Shown in pieces: positions 51,092-60,303 of a stretch of DNA of 64,000 nt. The first letter of the stretch is position 1. Every line of letters begins with the position of its first letter. The stretch is from Halomicrobium urmianum (lineage in GTDB: Archaea > Halobacteriota > Halobacteria > Halobacteriales > Haloarculaceae), in NCBI RefSeq assembly GCF_020217425.1, contig NZ_CP084090.1, forward strand, positions 1,302,001 to 1,366,000. Reading direction: 5' to 3'. The translations under genes and the position numbers were made by a program. The notes beneath the pieces were generated by a model. That model had not been told where the DNA came from and ran no database searches. It worked only from the letters and a program-made list of their open reading frames with translations.

Positions 51092-52246
51092 CTACCACTC
51101 GGCGACGCTGCCGTCCTCGTGGCGCCAGACGGGGTTGTGCCAGTCGACGGTCTTCTCGGCCTGCTCGCGGACGTGGTCCTCGTCGATCTCGATGCCCAGG
51201 CCCGGATCGCTTGGAATCCCGACGTAGCCGTCGCGGTACTCGAAGACGGAGGGGTCGGCGAGGTAATCCAGGACGTCCGTCGTCTCGTTGTAGTGGATGT
51301 TGAGGCTCTGCTCCTGGACGAGCGCGTTGGGCGAGCAGGCGTCGACCTGCACGCAGGCGGCCAGCGCGATGGGTCCGAGCGGGCAGTGGGGCGCCAGCGC
51401 CACGTCGTAGGCCTCGGCCATGGACGCGATCTTGTTGACCTCGGTGATGCCGCCGGCGTGGGAGAGGTCGGGCTGGATCACGTCCACCGCGCCGTCCTCG
51501 AGGACGTCCCGGAAGTCCCACCGCGAGTACATGCGCTCGCCCGTCGCGATGGGGATCGTGGTGTGCGCGGCGATCTCCGGCAGGGCGTCGTTGTGCTCGG
51601 GGAGGACGGGCTCCTCAACGAACATCGGCTCGTGGGGTTCCAGCGCGGCGGCGAGGCGCTTGGCCATGGGTTTCGTCGCGCGGCCGTGGAAGTCGACGCC
51701 GACGTCGACCTCGTCGCCCACCGCCTCGCGGACCTCGCACAGTCGGTCGACCGCCGCCTGCACGCTGGCGGGGTCGTCGATCCGTTCGAGTTCGGAGACG
51801 GCGTTCATCTTGAGGGCGGTGAAGCCCGCATCGACCTTCTGGCGGGCCTCGTCGGCGACCTCGCTGGGGCGGTCGCCGCCGATCCACTGGTAGACGCGGA
51901 CGCGGTTCCGCGCGTTGCCGCCCAGTAGCTCGTGGACGGGCGCGCCCAGCTGCTTGCCCTTGATGTCCCACAGCGCCTGGTCGACGCCCGCGATAGCGCT
52001 CATCAGGACGGGACCGCCGCGGTAGAACCCGCCGCGGTACATCGTCTGCCAGTGGTCCTCGATGTCCGTCGGGTCCTCGCCCAGCAGGTAGTTGTCCATC
52101 AGCTCCTCGACGGCGGCCCGGACGGTCTTCGCGCGGCCCTCCACGACGGGCTCGCCCCAGCCGACGGTGCCGTCGGCCGTCTCCACCCGGAGGAACAGCC
52201 ACCGCGGCGGGACCTCGAACAGTTCGTAATCGGCGATGCGAGTCAT
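51092..52246 (-). CDS. dgoD: D-galactonate dehydratase family protein (DgoD-like, enolase superfamily)
   Basis: 384 aa (E. coli DgoD is 382). Residue patterns match DgoD end to end: RWLFLRVETADGTVGWGEPV, MYRGGFYRGGPVLMSAIAGV, VDFHGRATKPMAKRLA, PMFVEEPVLPEH, IATGERMYSRWDFRDVLEDG, QPDLSHAGGITEVNKIA, LAPHCPLGPIALAACVQVD and the C-terminal NPVWRHEDGSVAEW. The reaction is D-galactonate to 2-keto-3-deoxygalactonate. Haloarchaea use related dehydratases in semi-phosphorylative sugar breakdown, so gluconate may also be accepted. No KDPG/KDGal aldolase is in the window. Confidence 0.93.
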   Translation of the reverse strand: MTRIADYELFEVPPRWLFLRVETADGTVGWGEPVVEGRAKTVRAAVEELMDNYLLGEDPTDIEDHWQTMYRGGFYRGGPVLMSAIAGVDQALWDIKGKQLGAPVHELLGGNARNRVRVYQWIGGDRPSEVADEARQKVDAGFTALKMNAVSELERIDDPASVQAAVDRLCEVREAVGDEVDVGVDFHGRATKPMAKRLAAALEPHEPMFVEEPVLPEHNDALPEIAAHTTIPIATGERMYSRWDFRDVLEDGAVDVIQPDLSHAGGITEVNKIASMAEAYDVALAPHCPLGPIALAACVQVDACSPNALVQEQSLNIHYNETTDVLDYLADPSVFEYRDGYVGIPSDPGLGIEIDEDHVREQAEKTVDWHNPVWRHEDGSVAEW

Positions 52247-52471
52247 TATCACGTCACAAATGCGCGAGCGCGGATAGGCCTTCCTGAAGGTCCAGAGGCC
52301 CCCGCGGGCCCCGGAGTGGCGGCCCCGCACTGGTCGGACGCGGCCGTCGGGCCCGCTCTCTTACCCGTGGCGTGGGTCCCGGAGCGCTTTGACGGCGGTA
52401 GGCCGCCGTCGGCTGCGGTCGCACCGCCTCGTGCGGGATCGTTTGCCGCCGATTATTCCGGCACGACTGGA

Positions 52472-52479
52472 TTAATATA
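52472..52479 (+). promoter_or_regulatory. TATA box of the three-gene unknown operon
   Basis: TTAATATA is centred about 27 nt before the ATG at 52502. It lies in an AT-rich island (52470-52504) with GC-rich DNA on both sides. This supports 52502 as the start and a leaderless mRNA. Confidence 0.6.
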
Positions 52480-52501
52480 CATGTTAGCATTTAGTAAATA
52501 T

Positions 52502-54142
52502 ATGGAAAACAGACGACGGGTACCTGGTAGCGGGTCGGAGAGGGACGGCTGTGGGCGTCGCACGTTCCTCCGGACGGTCGGCGGCCTCGGTGCCGTCGGC
52601 GGGGCAGTGGCCGGCGGGGCGTCGACCGGGGCCGCGCATCACGTCGAAGACATCGACCTGGAACCCGAGGGGGCCACGCTGATTCCCGGCGAGACGACCG
52701 AGTTCACCGTCCACTGGGTGTCGGGCCACGGGTCGCAGGCGTACTTCGTGTTCGCCATTCAGATCGACGGCGAGTGGCGCGAGATCGACAGGGCCGAACA
52801 GAGCGCGCTCAGCACCGGGGAACACGTCCACCCCCAGAAGGAACTGACCGTCCCCGGAGACGTGCCAGAGGGCGAGTACACGCTGCGCGTGAGCGCGTCC
52901 GAGGCCTACCACCGCTCTCCCTATCCGGGCGAAAAGAGCTACCCCATCCTCGCCGCCGACGCCGGCGTCACCGTCGCTGACGCGGTCTCCGTCGAGCGCA
53001 AGCGCGGGCTGATCGACACGATCCGAGCAAACGCCGGCGGGATTCTCACGCAGGATGTCGCAAACCCGCTGGACGCACGGGCGGACGATCTGCTAGACGA
53101 CGTCGAGGTGGCGCTCTCTGGCGGGCCGACGGCCCCGCAGTACGAGGAAGCGCTCAGCCGGATGATCAACGCCGAGCTAGCGGCGGAGTCCGCCGTGTCG
53201 ATCGCTCGAGACCCAGCGAGGAAGTTGAGCGAGTCGATCACCGAACTCGTAACGCTGCTCGCCTTCGCCAAGCTAGCGAAGGGACTGGTACGAGTGGGGG
53301 GACGCGCCGGAGCAGTGGTGGCCAGCAAGTTCGACGACGTAATAGCCTACGTGAGCCGTGGAATCAGTCGGTTGTCCGGAAAGCCGATCCTTCCCGTCAA
53401 CGCTCGACGACGGTTCGACGAGATCGTCACCAATGCGAGCCGGCGGGTCGGGAACTTACTGGACGAGCATCAGAACGGATTCACCGACGCCGGGAAGAAG
53501 ATCGTCTCGGGGTCAGCCAAAATCAACGAGGCGCTGGACATCCTCACCGGACCGATTGTCGACGCTCTCTCGACGATCAAGGAATCCACGGAAGTGGCAC
53601 TTACCGTGTTGTATTACAAACAGTATCTCACGCAGTCACGGCAGACGAACGAGGACGGAGAAGTGACCCGGCCACGCGGAGTAGACGAGAGCATCAACCA
53701 GCGGACGGACGAACTCTCACAGGCCATCGCGTCGAACGATCTCGGAGAGGAGGGAGGATCCGACAGAGAGCGGGCACGTCGGAAGCGGGTTTCGGCATTC
53801 GAGGACAGACGGGACGCGTTCATGTCGAAGATGAGTATAGTCGACGAGATACAGGACACCGGATCTCTCGCGGTCATTGCCGCTGCCGGCTTCTCGATCA
53901 TGCTGTACATGGTGTCAGTCGTCGTCTCCGCGACCGGTATCGGCATCATCGGCGCGGCGACACTCGCGGGTATCGCGTCGAAGCTCTCGACCGTCGCATC
54001 GCTCATCTCCTTCTTTATAATCACAGTCACTGGGTTCGCGATAGCGGTCGGCTACGACTTCCTTCAGGAGAGGATGCGGGACTACGAGGAGACGGTGAAC
54101 TACATCGTCAACTACGAGCGCGTCGGGAGTGACCTGCCGTGA
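52502..54142 (+). CDS. Tat-exported protein with Ig-like domain and C-terminal membrane hairpin, unknown
   Basis: 546 aa, not recognised. It has a twin-arginine signal (CGRRTFLRTVGGLGAVGGAV, cleavage near residue 45 at STGAAHH). An immunoglobulin-like beta domain follows (about 50-155; GATLIPGETTEFTVHW, GDVPEGEYTLRVSASEAYHR), then a long helical region (about 165-430). Two or three hydrophobic helices near 455-525 (VIAAAGFSIMLYMVSVVVSA, LISFFIITVTGFAIAVGYDF) come before a short tail. This suggests an extracytoplasmic protein anchored or inserted through a C-terminal hairpin. Third codon positions carry more A/T than in the surrounding genes. The stop overlaps the next gene by 4 nt. Confidence 0.78.
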   Translation: MENRRRVPGSGSERDGCGRRTFLRTVGGLGAVGGAVAGGASTGAAHHVEDIDLEPEGATLIPGETTEFTVHWVSGHGSQAYFVFAIQIDGEWREIDRAEQSALSTGEHVHPQKELTVPGDVPEGEYTLRVSASEAYHRSPYPGEKSYPILAADAGVTVADAVSVERKRGLIDTIRANAGGILTQDVANPLDARADDLLDDVEVALSGGPTAPQYEEALSRMINAELAAESAVSIARDPARKLSESITELVTLLAFAKLAKGLVRVGGRAGAVVASKFDDVIAYVSRGISRLSGKPILPVNARRRFDEIVTNASRRVGNLLDEHQNGFTDAGKKIVSGSAKINEALDILTGPIVDALSTIKESTEVALTVLYYKQYLTQSRQTNEDGEVTRPRGVDESINQRTDELSQAIASNDLGEEGGSDRERARRKRVSAFEDRRDAFMSKMSIVDEIQDTGSLAVIAAAGFSIMLYMVSVVVSATGIGIIGAATLAGIASKLSTVASLISFFIITVTGFAIAVGYDFLQERMRDYEETVNYIVNYERVGSDLP

Positions 54143-55173
54143 GCGTGAGCGCGTTACAGGAACTGAAAGAACAGATCACTGCCGGTCAGCGGGCGGCAGC
54201 GCTGGCTGCGGTCGACGACTTGCTGGCATCGTTCGACTCAGATCGCCGAACCGCGGCCAGAGACGACGCCCTCGCAACAGTCGTCAGATACAACGCCGCG
54301 CCCGAATCCGAACCGGCAGCGGTAGCGGACAGGTACACGGAAACGGCCACCGAACTCGAACAGACGCGCATCGAATTGCACGAGGCGTTGCTCGGATATC
54401 TCGGCGAAGAAACGACTGCGAGTACCGTCGTCGACAAGATCGAGGAGACTATATCGTCCTACGAGACGTTACAGACCGAACGCGAGGCGCTGACGGAACA
54501 CGCGGACTCGGTCTCACTCGGCCCAGTGCTTCACATGTACGGAGTCGAAGACGCGCGCGTCCCGTACGGAGGTTCGACCGGCGTCGGAACGGAACTGGAG
54601 AACGTCGGCGACTCCAGCGTGACAGACGTCGATCTGCAGACGAGCGGCGACCAGATCGTTACCACATCGGTTTCGCCGGACACCGTCGAAACGGTCGCTC
54701 CCGAGTCGAAGGAAGCGATCGGGCTCTCGCTGACCGGTGCAGCGACCGGTCAGGGGCGGTTACGACTGTCCGCCGACGGGGCGGAGGCGCGAGAATCGAC
54801 TGAGATCGGCGTCGAGGTCCTCGACAAGATCGACTACCTCAGGCGGGTAGATTCGATCGCGAACCGAGTCCTCACCGACGCCGAGAAACGGATCGAAGAG
54901 CGCTCGCCCGATCGGGCCGACGAGTTCAAGAACCGCATCGAGACCGCTCGAACGTGGCTCGACCGAACGATAGAACGGGCAGAGAACGGCGAAATAGGCG
55001 AGGCACAGGTGGACAACCGGATCGAAACTGCCACCTACTGGCTCGTCGCCCTCCTCAAGGTCGCGTCGGATCGAGAGATGGACGCGATCAGCGACGCAGC
55101 CCTCGCCGAGTACACCGCGCTCATCAAAGAGGCACTAGATCTATTGGAAGAGAGCAAGGAAGCGAAGATGTAG
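54139..55173 (+). CDS. Helical/CARDB-like protein of the unknown operon
   Basis: 344 aa, no signal or membrane helix. Residues about 1-125 are amphipathic helices (LQELKEQITAGQRAAALAAV, ETATELEQTRIELHEALLGY). Residues about 130-225 form a beta domain of CARDB/Ig-like type (GTELENVGDSSVTDVDLQTS). Residues about 230-344 are helical again, with RTWLDRTIERAENGEIGEAQ. The GTG start overlaps the upstream stop. I do not recognise the family. Codon usage is AT-shifted as in the first gene. Possibly a cytoplasmic partner of the membrane proteins. Confidence 0.75.
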   Translation: MSVSALQELKEQITAGQRAAALAAVDDLLASFDSDRRTAARDDALATVVRYNAAPESEPAAVADRYTETATELEQTRIELHEALLGYLGEETTASTVVDKIEETISSYETLQTEREALTEHADSVSLGPVLHMYGVEDARVPYGGSTGVGTELENVGDSSVTDVDLQTSGDQIVTTSVSPDTVETVAPESKEAIGLSLTGAATGQGRLRLSADGAEARESTEIGVEVLDKIDYLRRVDSIANRVLTDAEKRIEERSPDRADEFKNRIETARTWLDRTIERAENGEIGEAQVDNRIETATYWLVALLKVASDREMDAISDAALAEYTALIKEALDLLEESKEAKM

Positions 55174-55175
55174 TC

Positions 55176-55751
55176 ATGCCGGCCCACCCGCCCGAAGTGG
55201 ACGTACCCGACGATGTCTTCTTCTGGCGGTTCAAGAACCAGACGCGTCTGGGCCACGCGCTGGTCGCGCTCGGCGGCGTCGCCGTCTGGATCGCCGTGTA
55301 CACGTACTGGTTAGATGCCACCTGGGGAACCCCCCAGTTGATGATCGTCGAGACGGGCGAAGCGGCCGCTGCACGACGTGACGCGATGCGGATGGCGACC
55401 ACGGCCTGCATGGCCTGGTTCAGTCTGACGTTCATGGTCGGCAAGGGCGGACCGTTCCTCAACACAGTGACCTATCCGATCGTCCTGATCGTCACTGGTC
55501 CCTGGGCGGCCGCTCTGGTCGTTTACGGAACGACGCCCGGGAGCATCTCCGGCGGGTCGCCGATATCCGCGAGATTCGTGGTAGACGGGTTCGCGATGTT
55601 CCTTCCAGGTGCTCTGCTGACGATAGCCCTCGTGGGCGGGTTCCTGCTCGTCATCTATTTCGTGACGGGGACAGGTCCGGCGTGGGAGGAGAAACACATG
55701 CCCGACGCCTGGCACGATCTCGAACTCGAAAATCCCGAGAAGTGGGAGTAG
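55176..55751 (+). CDS. Four-helix membrane protein of the unknown operon
   Basis: 191 aa, starting 2 nt after the preceding stop. Hydrophobic segments lie at about 27-47 (HALVALGGVAVWIAVYTYWL), 72-90, 92-116 (PIVLIVTGPWAAALVVYG) and 132-160 (FAMFLPGALLTIALVGGFLL). A TAT-less N-terminus begins MPAHPPEVDVPDDVFFWRFK. The C-terminal tail is acidic and Trp-rich. Unassigned family; no known enzyme motif. Confidence 0.78.
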   Translation: MPAHPPEVDVPDDVFFWRFKNQTRLGHALVALGGVAVWIAVYTYWLDATWGTPQLMIVETGEAAAARRDAMRMATTACMAWFSLTFMVGKGGPFLNTVTYPIVLIVTGPWAAALVVYGTTPGSISGGSPISARFVVDGFAMFLPGALLTIALVGGFLLVIYFVTGTGPAWEEKHMPDAWHDLELENPEKWE

Positions 55752-55838
55752 CGAGGGCCGTCGATCCGAGCGCACGGCGACCGCTCGGCCGGGCCGAAAG
55801 CATAACCGCGCGAGCGCCGTATCGCCCGGACGACCGTG

Positions 55839-56459
55839 ATGGTGTTCACCCACGTGCTGGTCGGCCTGCTGGTCGCGGTCCTGGCAGCAGGCGGTGCGCC
55901 GAGCGGGCCCTTGCTGCTGGCCGGCGCGGTCGGCGGCCTCCTGCCCGACCTCGACATGGTGGCGGCCCACCGGCGGACGCTGCACTTCCCGGTGGGCTAC
56001 CCGGTCGCTGCGGCCCTCGCCGGCATCGCGTGGGCGGCGACCGGAACGCCAGCCGTCCTGCTCGCCGCCGTCCTCCTCGCGGCGGCGGCCGTCCACAGCC
56101 TGATGGACCCCTTCGGTGCGGGACTGGAACTGCGGCCCTGGAACCGGGACAGCCAACGGGCCGTGTACAACCACGCCCTCGGGCGGTGGCACCGACCGCG
56201 GCGGGTCGTCTACGACGGATCGCCCGGCGACGCGGCGCTGTGCGTGGGACTGGCGGCCGCCGCCGCGGCGGTGGGCGGGCCGACCGTCCGTCCCGCCGCC
56301 GTCGCGCTGGCCGGCCTGGGCGTCGGCTACGCGCTGGTGCGCCGCCGACTCGCCGACGTCATTCCCGAGGAGTTCCAGTCGCTGTCGCCCTATCTGAAGC
56401 ACCTGCTGGCCCGGGGCTGGCGGGCGATCCGGGGGCGGACGGGAAAGCACGAACTTTAA
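55839..56459 (+). CDS. DUF457/YdjM-type membrane-bound hydrolase-like protein
   Basis: 206 aa. About five hydrophobic helices with the family's His/Asp markers FTHVLVGLLVAVL, GGLLPDLDMVAAHRRTLHFP and AAAAVHSLMDPFGAG. The ATG at 55839 is chosen over the GTG three nucleotides upstream. Its stop region contains a TATA-like CTTTAA that may serve the sulfatase-like gene. Confidence 0.85.
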   Translation: MVFTHVLVGLLVAVLAAGGAPSGPLLLAGAVGGLLPDLDMVAAHRRTLHFPVGYPVAAALAGIAWAATGTPAVLLAAVLLAAAAVHSLMDPFGAGLELRPWNRDSQRAVYNHALGRWHRPRRVVYDGSPGDAALCVGLAAAAAAVGGPTVRPAAVALAGLGVGYALVRRRLADVIPEEFQSLSPYLKHLLARGWRAIRGRTGKHEL

Positions 56460-56484
56460 CCCCGTGCGCGGCCGGGGGTGAACC

Positions 56485-57999
56485 ATGACCGACGCGGACG
56501 GGGCGAACGTCCTCTTCGTCGTGCTGGACACGGTCAGGAAGGACCACCTGTCCGTCTACGGCTACGACGAGCCGACCACGCCCCACCTCGCCGAGTTCGC
56601 CGAGGAGGCCGCCGTCTACGACCAGGCCGTCGCGCCGGCCCCGTGGACGCTGCCCGTCCACGCCTCCCTGTTCACCGGGCTGTACCCCTCCGAGCACGGG
56701 GCCACGCAGGAGAACCCCTACCTGGAGGGGGCGACGACGCTGGCCGAGTCGCTGTCGGCGGCGGGCTACGACACCGCCTGCTACTCCTCGAACGCCTGGA
56801 TCACGCCCTACACGAACCTCACCGCCGGGTTCGACGACCAGGACAACTTCTTCCAGGTCATGCCCGGGGACTTGCTCTCGGGGCCGCTGGCCCGCGCCTG
56901 GAAGGCGATGAACGACAGCGACGCCCTCCGGGGGATCGCCGACCGTCTCGTCCAGCTGGGTAACAAGGTCCACGAGCACCTCGCCGAGGAGGGCGGCGGC
57001 GACACCAAGACGCCGCAGGTGATCGACCGGACGATGGACTTCGTCGACGACTCCGACCAGTTCTTCGCGTTCGTGAACCTGATGGACGCCCACCTCCCCT
57101 ACCACCCGCCGGAGGAGTACGCCGAGGAGTTCGCTCCGGGCGTCGACTCCACGGAGGTGTGCCAGAACTCCAAGGAGTACAACTGCGGCGCTCGCGACAT
57201 CGACGACGAGGAGTGGGAGGACATCGTCGGCCTCTACGACGCCGAGATCCGGCACATCGACGATCAACTGGACCGCCTGTTCTCGCATCTCAAGGAGACC
57301 GGACAGTGGGAGGACACCATGGTCGTGGTCTGCGCCGACCACGGCGAGCTCCACGGCGAGCACGACCTCTACGGCCACGAGTTCTGCATCTACGACCCGC
57401 TCGTCAACGTCCCGCTGATGGTCAAACACCCCGAGATGGACGAGGGCCGGGACGACGAGACCACCGTCGAGCTCGTGGACCTCTACCACACCGTGCTGGA
57501 CGCGACGGGCGCGACCGGGCGGGGCCGCGCGCTCGACGAGCGCCGGTCGCTGCTCTCCGCGGACTACCGCGACTTCGCCGAGCCCGCCGCCGAGGGAGCC
57601 GACGTCGGCCGCGGCGAGGTGGGCTTCGTCGAGTACCACCAGCCCGTCGTCGAACTGCGCCAGCTGGAGGGCAAGGCCAGCGCGGCCGGCATCGACCTCG
57701 ACACCGACTCCCGGTTCTACTCCCGGATGGGCGCCGCGCGCACCCCCGAGGGGAAGTACATACACAACACGCGCATCCCCGACGAGGCCTACCGGGTCGA
57801 CGAGGACCCCGACGAGCGCGATGACCTCGCGGGCTCGGACGACCCGCTGCTGGCCGACCTCCGGGACGCTCTCTTCGCCTTCGTCGACGAGGTCGACGCC
57901 GACTGGCCGGACGAGGCCGACGGCGCCGACGGCGAGGTGCTCGACGAGATGGACGAGACGGCCAAGGACCGCCTGCAGGACCTGGGCTACATCGACTGA
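56485..57999 (+). CDS. Alkaline phosphatase superfamily enzyme (sulfatase-like, Thr nucleophile)
   Basis: 504 aa. N-terminal ADGANVLFVVLDTVRKDHLS carries the metal-binding Asp. The nucleophile stretch is PAPWTLPVHASLFTGLYPSE, where true sulfatases have Cys/Ser-x-Pro-x-Arg; here it is Thr-Leu-Pro-Val-His, as in phosphoglycerol/phosphoethanolamine transferases. The second metal site is VVCADHGELHGEHDL. Thus a phosphotransferase or phosphodiesterase is more likely than a sulfatase. The gene is followed by a flippase-like membrane protein 4 nt later, suggesting cell-surface lipid or glycan work. Confidence 0.85.
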   Translation: MTDADGANVLFVVLDTVRKDHLSVYGYDEPTTPHLAEFAEEAAVYDQAVAPAPWTLPVHASLFTGLYPSEHGATQENPYLEGATTLAESLSAAGYDTACYSSNAWITPYTNLTAGFDDQDNFFQVMPGDLLSGPLARAWKAMNDSDALRGIADRLVQLGNKVHEHLAEEGGGDTKTPQVIDRTMDFVDDSDQFFAFVNLMDAHLPYHPPEEYAEEFAPGVDSTEVCQNSKEYNCGARDIDDEEWEDIVGLYDAEIRHIDDQLDRLFSHLKETGQWEDTMVVVCADHGELHGEHDLYGHEFCIYDPLVNVPLMVKHPEMDEGRDDETTVELVDLYHTVLDATGATGRGRALDERRSLLSADYRDFAEPAAEGADVGRGEVGFVEYHQPVVELRQLEGKASAAGIDLDTDSRFYSRMGAARTPEGKYIHNTRIPDEAYRVDEDPDERDDLAGSDDPLLADLRDALFAFVDEVDADWPDEADGADGEVLDEMDETAKDRLQDLGYID

Positions 58000-58003
58000 A
58001 GCC

Positions 58004-59032
58004 GTGACCGAGGAGCCGTCCGGGCTGCTGGCGCTGCTCGATCGCAAGACCGTCGCCCAGATCGCCCTGGGCTTTCTGGTCGCCGTCGTCGTCCTCGGGC
58101 TGTTCGCCGTCGGGATCGGCGTCGACGAGATCCGAGCGGCGCTGTCCGGCGCACAGCTGGAGTGGCTGGTGCTGGGCTGTCTCTCGACGCTGCTGTGTCT
58201 CACCGCGTGGGGGAAGGCCTGGCAGATCGTCCTCCGCGTCGCGGGCGTCGAGGAGTCCTTTCGCCGGCTGGCGGTCACCTACTACGCGGCGACGTTCGCC
58301 AACTACGTGACGCCGCTGGGCCAGGCCGGCGGCGAGCCCTTCATCGCCTACGTCCTCTCGCGGGACACCGACGCCAGCTACGAGGGCGCGCTCGCGTCGG
58401 TCGTCACGGCGGACCTGCTGAACATGCTGCCGTTCGTGACCTTCTCCGGCGTGGGCTTCGCCGCGCTGGTCTACCAGTCGTCGCTGCCGGCGGCGTTAGA
58501 GCCGCTGGCGGCCGGTCTGATGGGGCTCGCGGTCGGCGTCCCCGCCCTGGCCGCGGTCGGGTGGCGCTACCGGTTCTCGCTGGGCCGGCTCGCGCTCCGG
58601 CTGGCCGCGCCCGTCGCGCGCCGGACGAAGCGGCTGGGCCTCGAGGGCCTGCGCGAGCGCCTGCGGGAGCTGAACGACGCCTTCCAGCGCATCGCGCAGG
58701 ACCGCCGGGCGCTGGTCTCGGTGCTGGCCTTCGCCTACCTCGGGTGGCTCTTCTTCGCCCTCCCGCTGTACTTCGCGGGCCTGACGATCGGTCGGGACCT
58801 CGACCTGCTGCTGGTGCTGTTCATCGTCCCCGCGAGCACGCTCGCCGGCCTGGTCCCCTCGCCGGGCGGCCTCGGCGGCGTCGAGGCGGCCATGATCGCC
58901 CTGCTGGTGGGTCTGCTCGGCGTGACCACCGCCACCGGTTACGCCGTCGCGCTGATCTACCGGCTGGCCAGCTACTGGTTCGCGCTGGGGCTGGGCGGAG
59001 TCGCCGCGCTGTACGTCATCGCGCGGAACTGA
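58004..59032 (+). CDS. Flippase-like/lysylphosphatidylglycerol-synthase-TM family membrane protein (UPF0104)
   Basis: 342 aa, eight or so helices. Family cues are TYYAATFANYVTPLGQAGGE, VLFIVPASTLAGLVPSPGGL and GGVEAAMIALLVGLLGV. GTG start 4 nt after the preceding stop. These proteins usually accompany glycosyl/lipid transferases of the cell envelope; here the partner is the alkaline-phosphatase-superfamily gene. Confidence 0.9.
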   Translation: MTEEPSGLLALLDRKTVAQIALGFLVAVVVLGLFAVGIGVDEIRAALSGAQLEWLVLGCLSTLLCLTAWGKAWQIVLRVAGVEESFRRLAVTYYAATFANYVTPLGQAGGEPFIAYVLSRDTDASYEGALASVVTADLLNMLPFVTFSGVGFAALVYQSSLPAALEPLAAGLMGLAVGVPALAAVGWRYRFSLGRLALRLAAPVARRTKRLGLEGLRERLRELNDAFQRIAQDRRALVSVLAFAYLGWLFFALPLYFAGLTIGRDLDLLLVLFIVPASTLAGLVPSPGGLGGVEAAMIALLVGLLGVTTATGYAVALIYRLASYWFALGLGGVAALYVIARN

Positions 59033-59144
59033 CCGGCGTGGCGGCCGTCGGCCACCGAGGTCCGGCCGGGACGTACCAGCGGCCGCCGGCAGTCGTGACG
59101 TCTCAGACCCGGAACCTATTGGCCTCGCGGCCGGACGCTGTGAT

Positions 59145-59648
59145 ATGGTACAACTCGACAACGTCGACCGGGGGATCCTCCACGAGCTTCAGGTCGACGC
59201 ACGCAACCGGACGGCCCAGGAGATCGCCGACAAAGTCGACGTCTCCGCGAGCACGGTCCGCAACCGGATCAAGGAGCTAGAGGACGGCGGCGTCATCGAG
59301 GGGTATCACCCGAAGATCGACTACGAGGCCGCCGATCTCCCGCTCCAGATCATGTTCGTCTGCTCGGCCCCGCCGAACGAGCGATCCGAGATGGTCGAGC
59401 AGATCCTCGACGTCCGCGGGATCGTCGACGTCCGGGAGACGCTAACCGGCAGCCGGAACCTCTACGTCGAGGCCGTCGGGACCGGGACGAGAGACACCGT
59501 CCGCATCACCGACGCGCTCCACGAGACCGGCCTCTCCATCGAGAGCTCCGAGATCATCCGCCAGCGCCGGGTCCAGCCGTTCAACCACTTCTTCTTCACC
59601 GACCCCTACGCCAGCGGAGAGAGCGAGGACGGGACGGAGGACGAGTGA
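59145..59648 (+). CDS. Lrp/AsnC-family transcriptional regulator
   Basis: 167 aa. The HTH (residues about 5-55: ILHELQVDARNRTAQEIADK, VSASTVRNRIKELEDGGVIE) is followed by a RAM-like effector domain (GIVDVRETLTGSRNLYVEAV). Haloarchaeal Lrp proteins regulate amino-acid and redox genes. No target is evident among its neighbours. Confidence 0.93.
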   Translation: MVQLDNVDRGILHELQVDARNRTAQEIADKVDVSASTVRNRIKELEDGGVIEGYHPKIDYEAADLPLQIMFVCSAPPNERSEMVEQILDVRGIVDVRETLTGSRNLYVEAVGTGTRDTVRITDALHETGLSIESSEIIRQRRVQPFNHFFFTDPYASGESEDGTEDE

Positions 59649-59824
59649 GCGATCGGTCGCCCAGCGACGCCGGTTGCGGAAAGCGAAGTTTCGCGCCGTC
59701 AGATGCGGCTTCTCACATCGACCGCTGTGGGATCCATGATCAGACTGTCGTCAACTGTCACATCTCGAAGCCGTGATATATTTTACAAATAACACTTATC
59801 CGCACAAGCGCCCACCGTTCTGAT

Positions 59825-60190
59825 ATGGCAAACAGGGACTCTGAGGCGGACGCACCGGAGATAGACGTCGGTGGTGACCGACAGGACGGTCTCTTCGACG
59901 TCCTGTCCGACCCCCAGCGTCGCTTCGCGCTCCAGTACCTCCGGGGCGCGAGCGGGTCCGTCACGGTGGGCGAGCTGGTGACCGAGCTCGTCGCGTGGGA
60001 GGTCGGGCGGCCGGTGAGCGAGCGGACGAGCGTCGACAGGAGCGCGGTCGAGATCGCGCTGGTACACACGCACCTCCCGAAGCTGGCAGAGGCGGGGCTC
60101 GTCTCGTACGACGCCGCCGAGGGATCGGTGGCTCTCGCGGACCGCACCGACGAGGTCCGTGCGCAGCTCGAAGTGATGGCGACGGATTGA
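59825..60190 (+). CDS. DUF7344 winged-helix regulator-like protein
   Basis: 121 aa. GLFDVLSDPQRRFALQYLRG, VTVGELVTELVAWEVGRPVS and VHTHLPKLAEAGLVSYDAAE are the core of the DUF7344 haloarchaeal winged-helix family. A TATA-like AACACTTATCC lies about 28 nt upstream. The gene lies on the same strand as, and 113 nt before, the bacterioopsin-activator-type gene. Confidence 0.88.
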   Translation: MANRDSEADAPEIDVGGDRQDGLFDVLSDPQRRFALQYLRGASGSVTVGELVTELVAWEVGRPVSERTSVDRSAVEIALVHTHLPKLAEAGLVSYDAAEGSVALADRTDEVRAQLEVMATD

Positions 60191-60303
60191 CGCTTCGCGA
60201 CGCGTGTGACCGCCGCTCGGTCGCGGACGGCGTCCCGGCCGCGCACGGCGGCGGGACTGGCGAGTCGCTTATCTGGCCCCACGCCGAACGCCGCCGCGTG
60301 ACG

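Noticed and set aside
56359-58278. 639-codon minus-strand frame opposite the sulfatase-like and flippase-like genes
   Set aside because: No recognisable domain; the sense genes are coupled and well supported.
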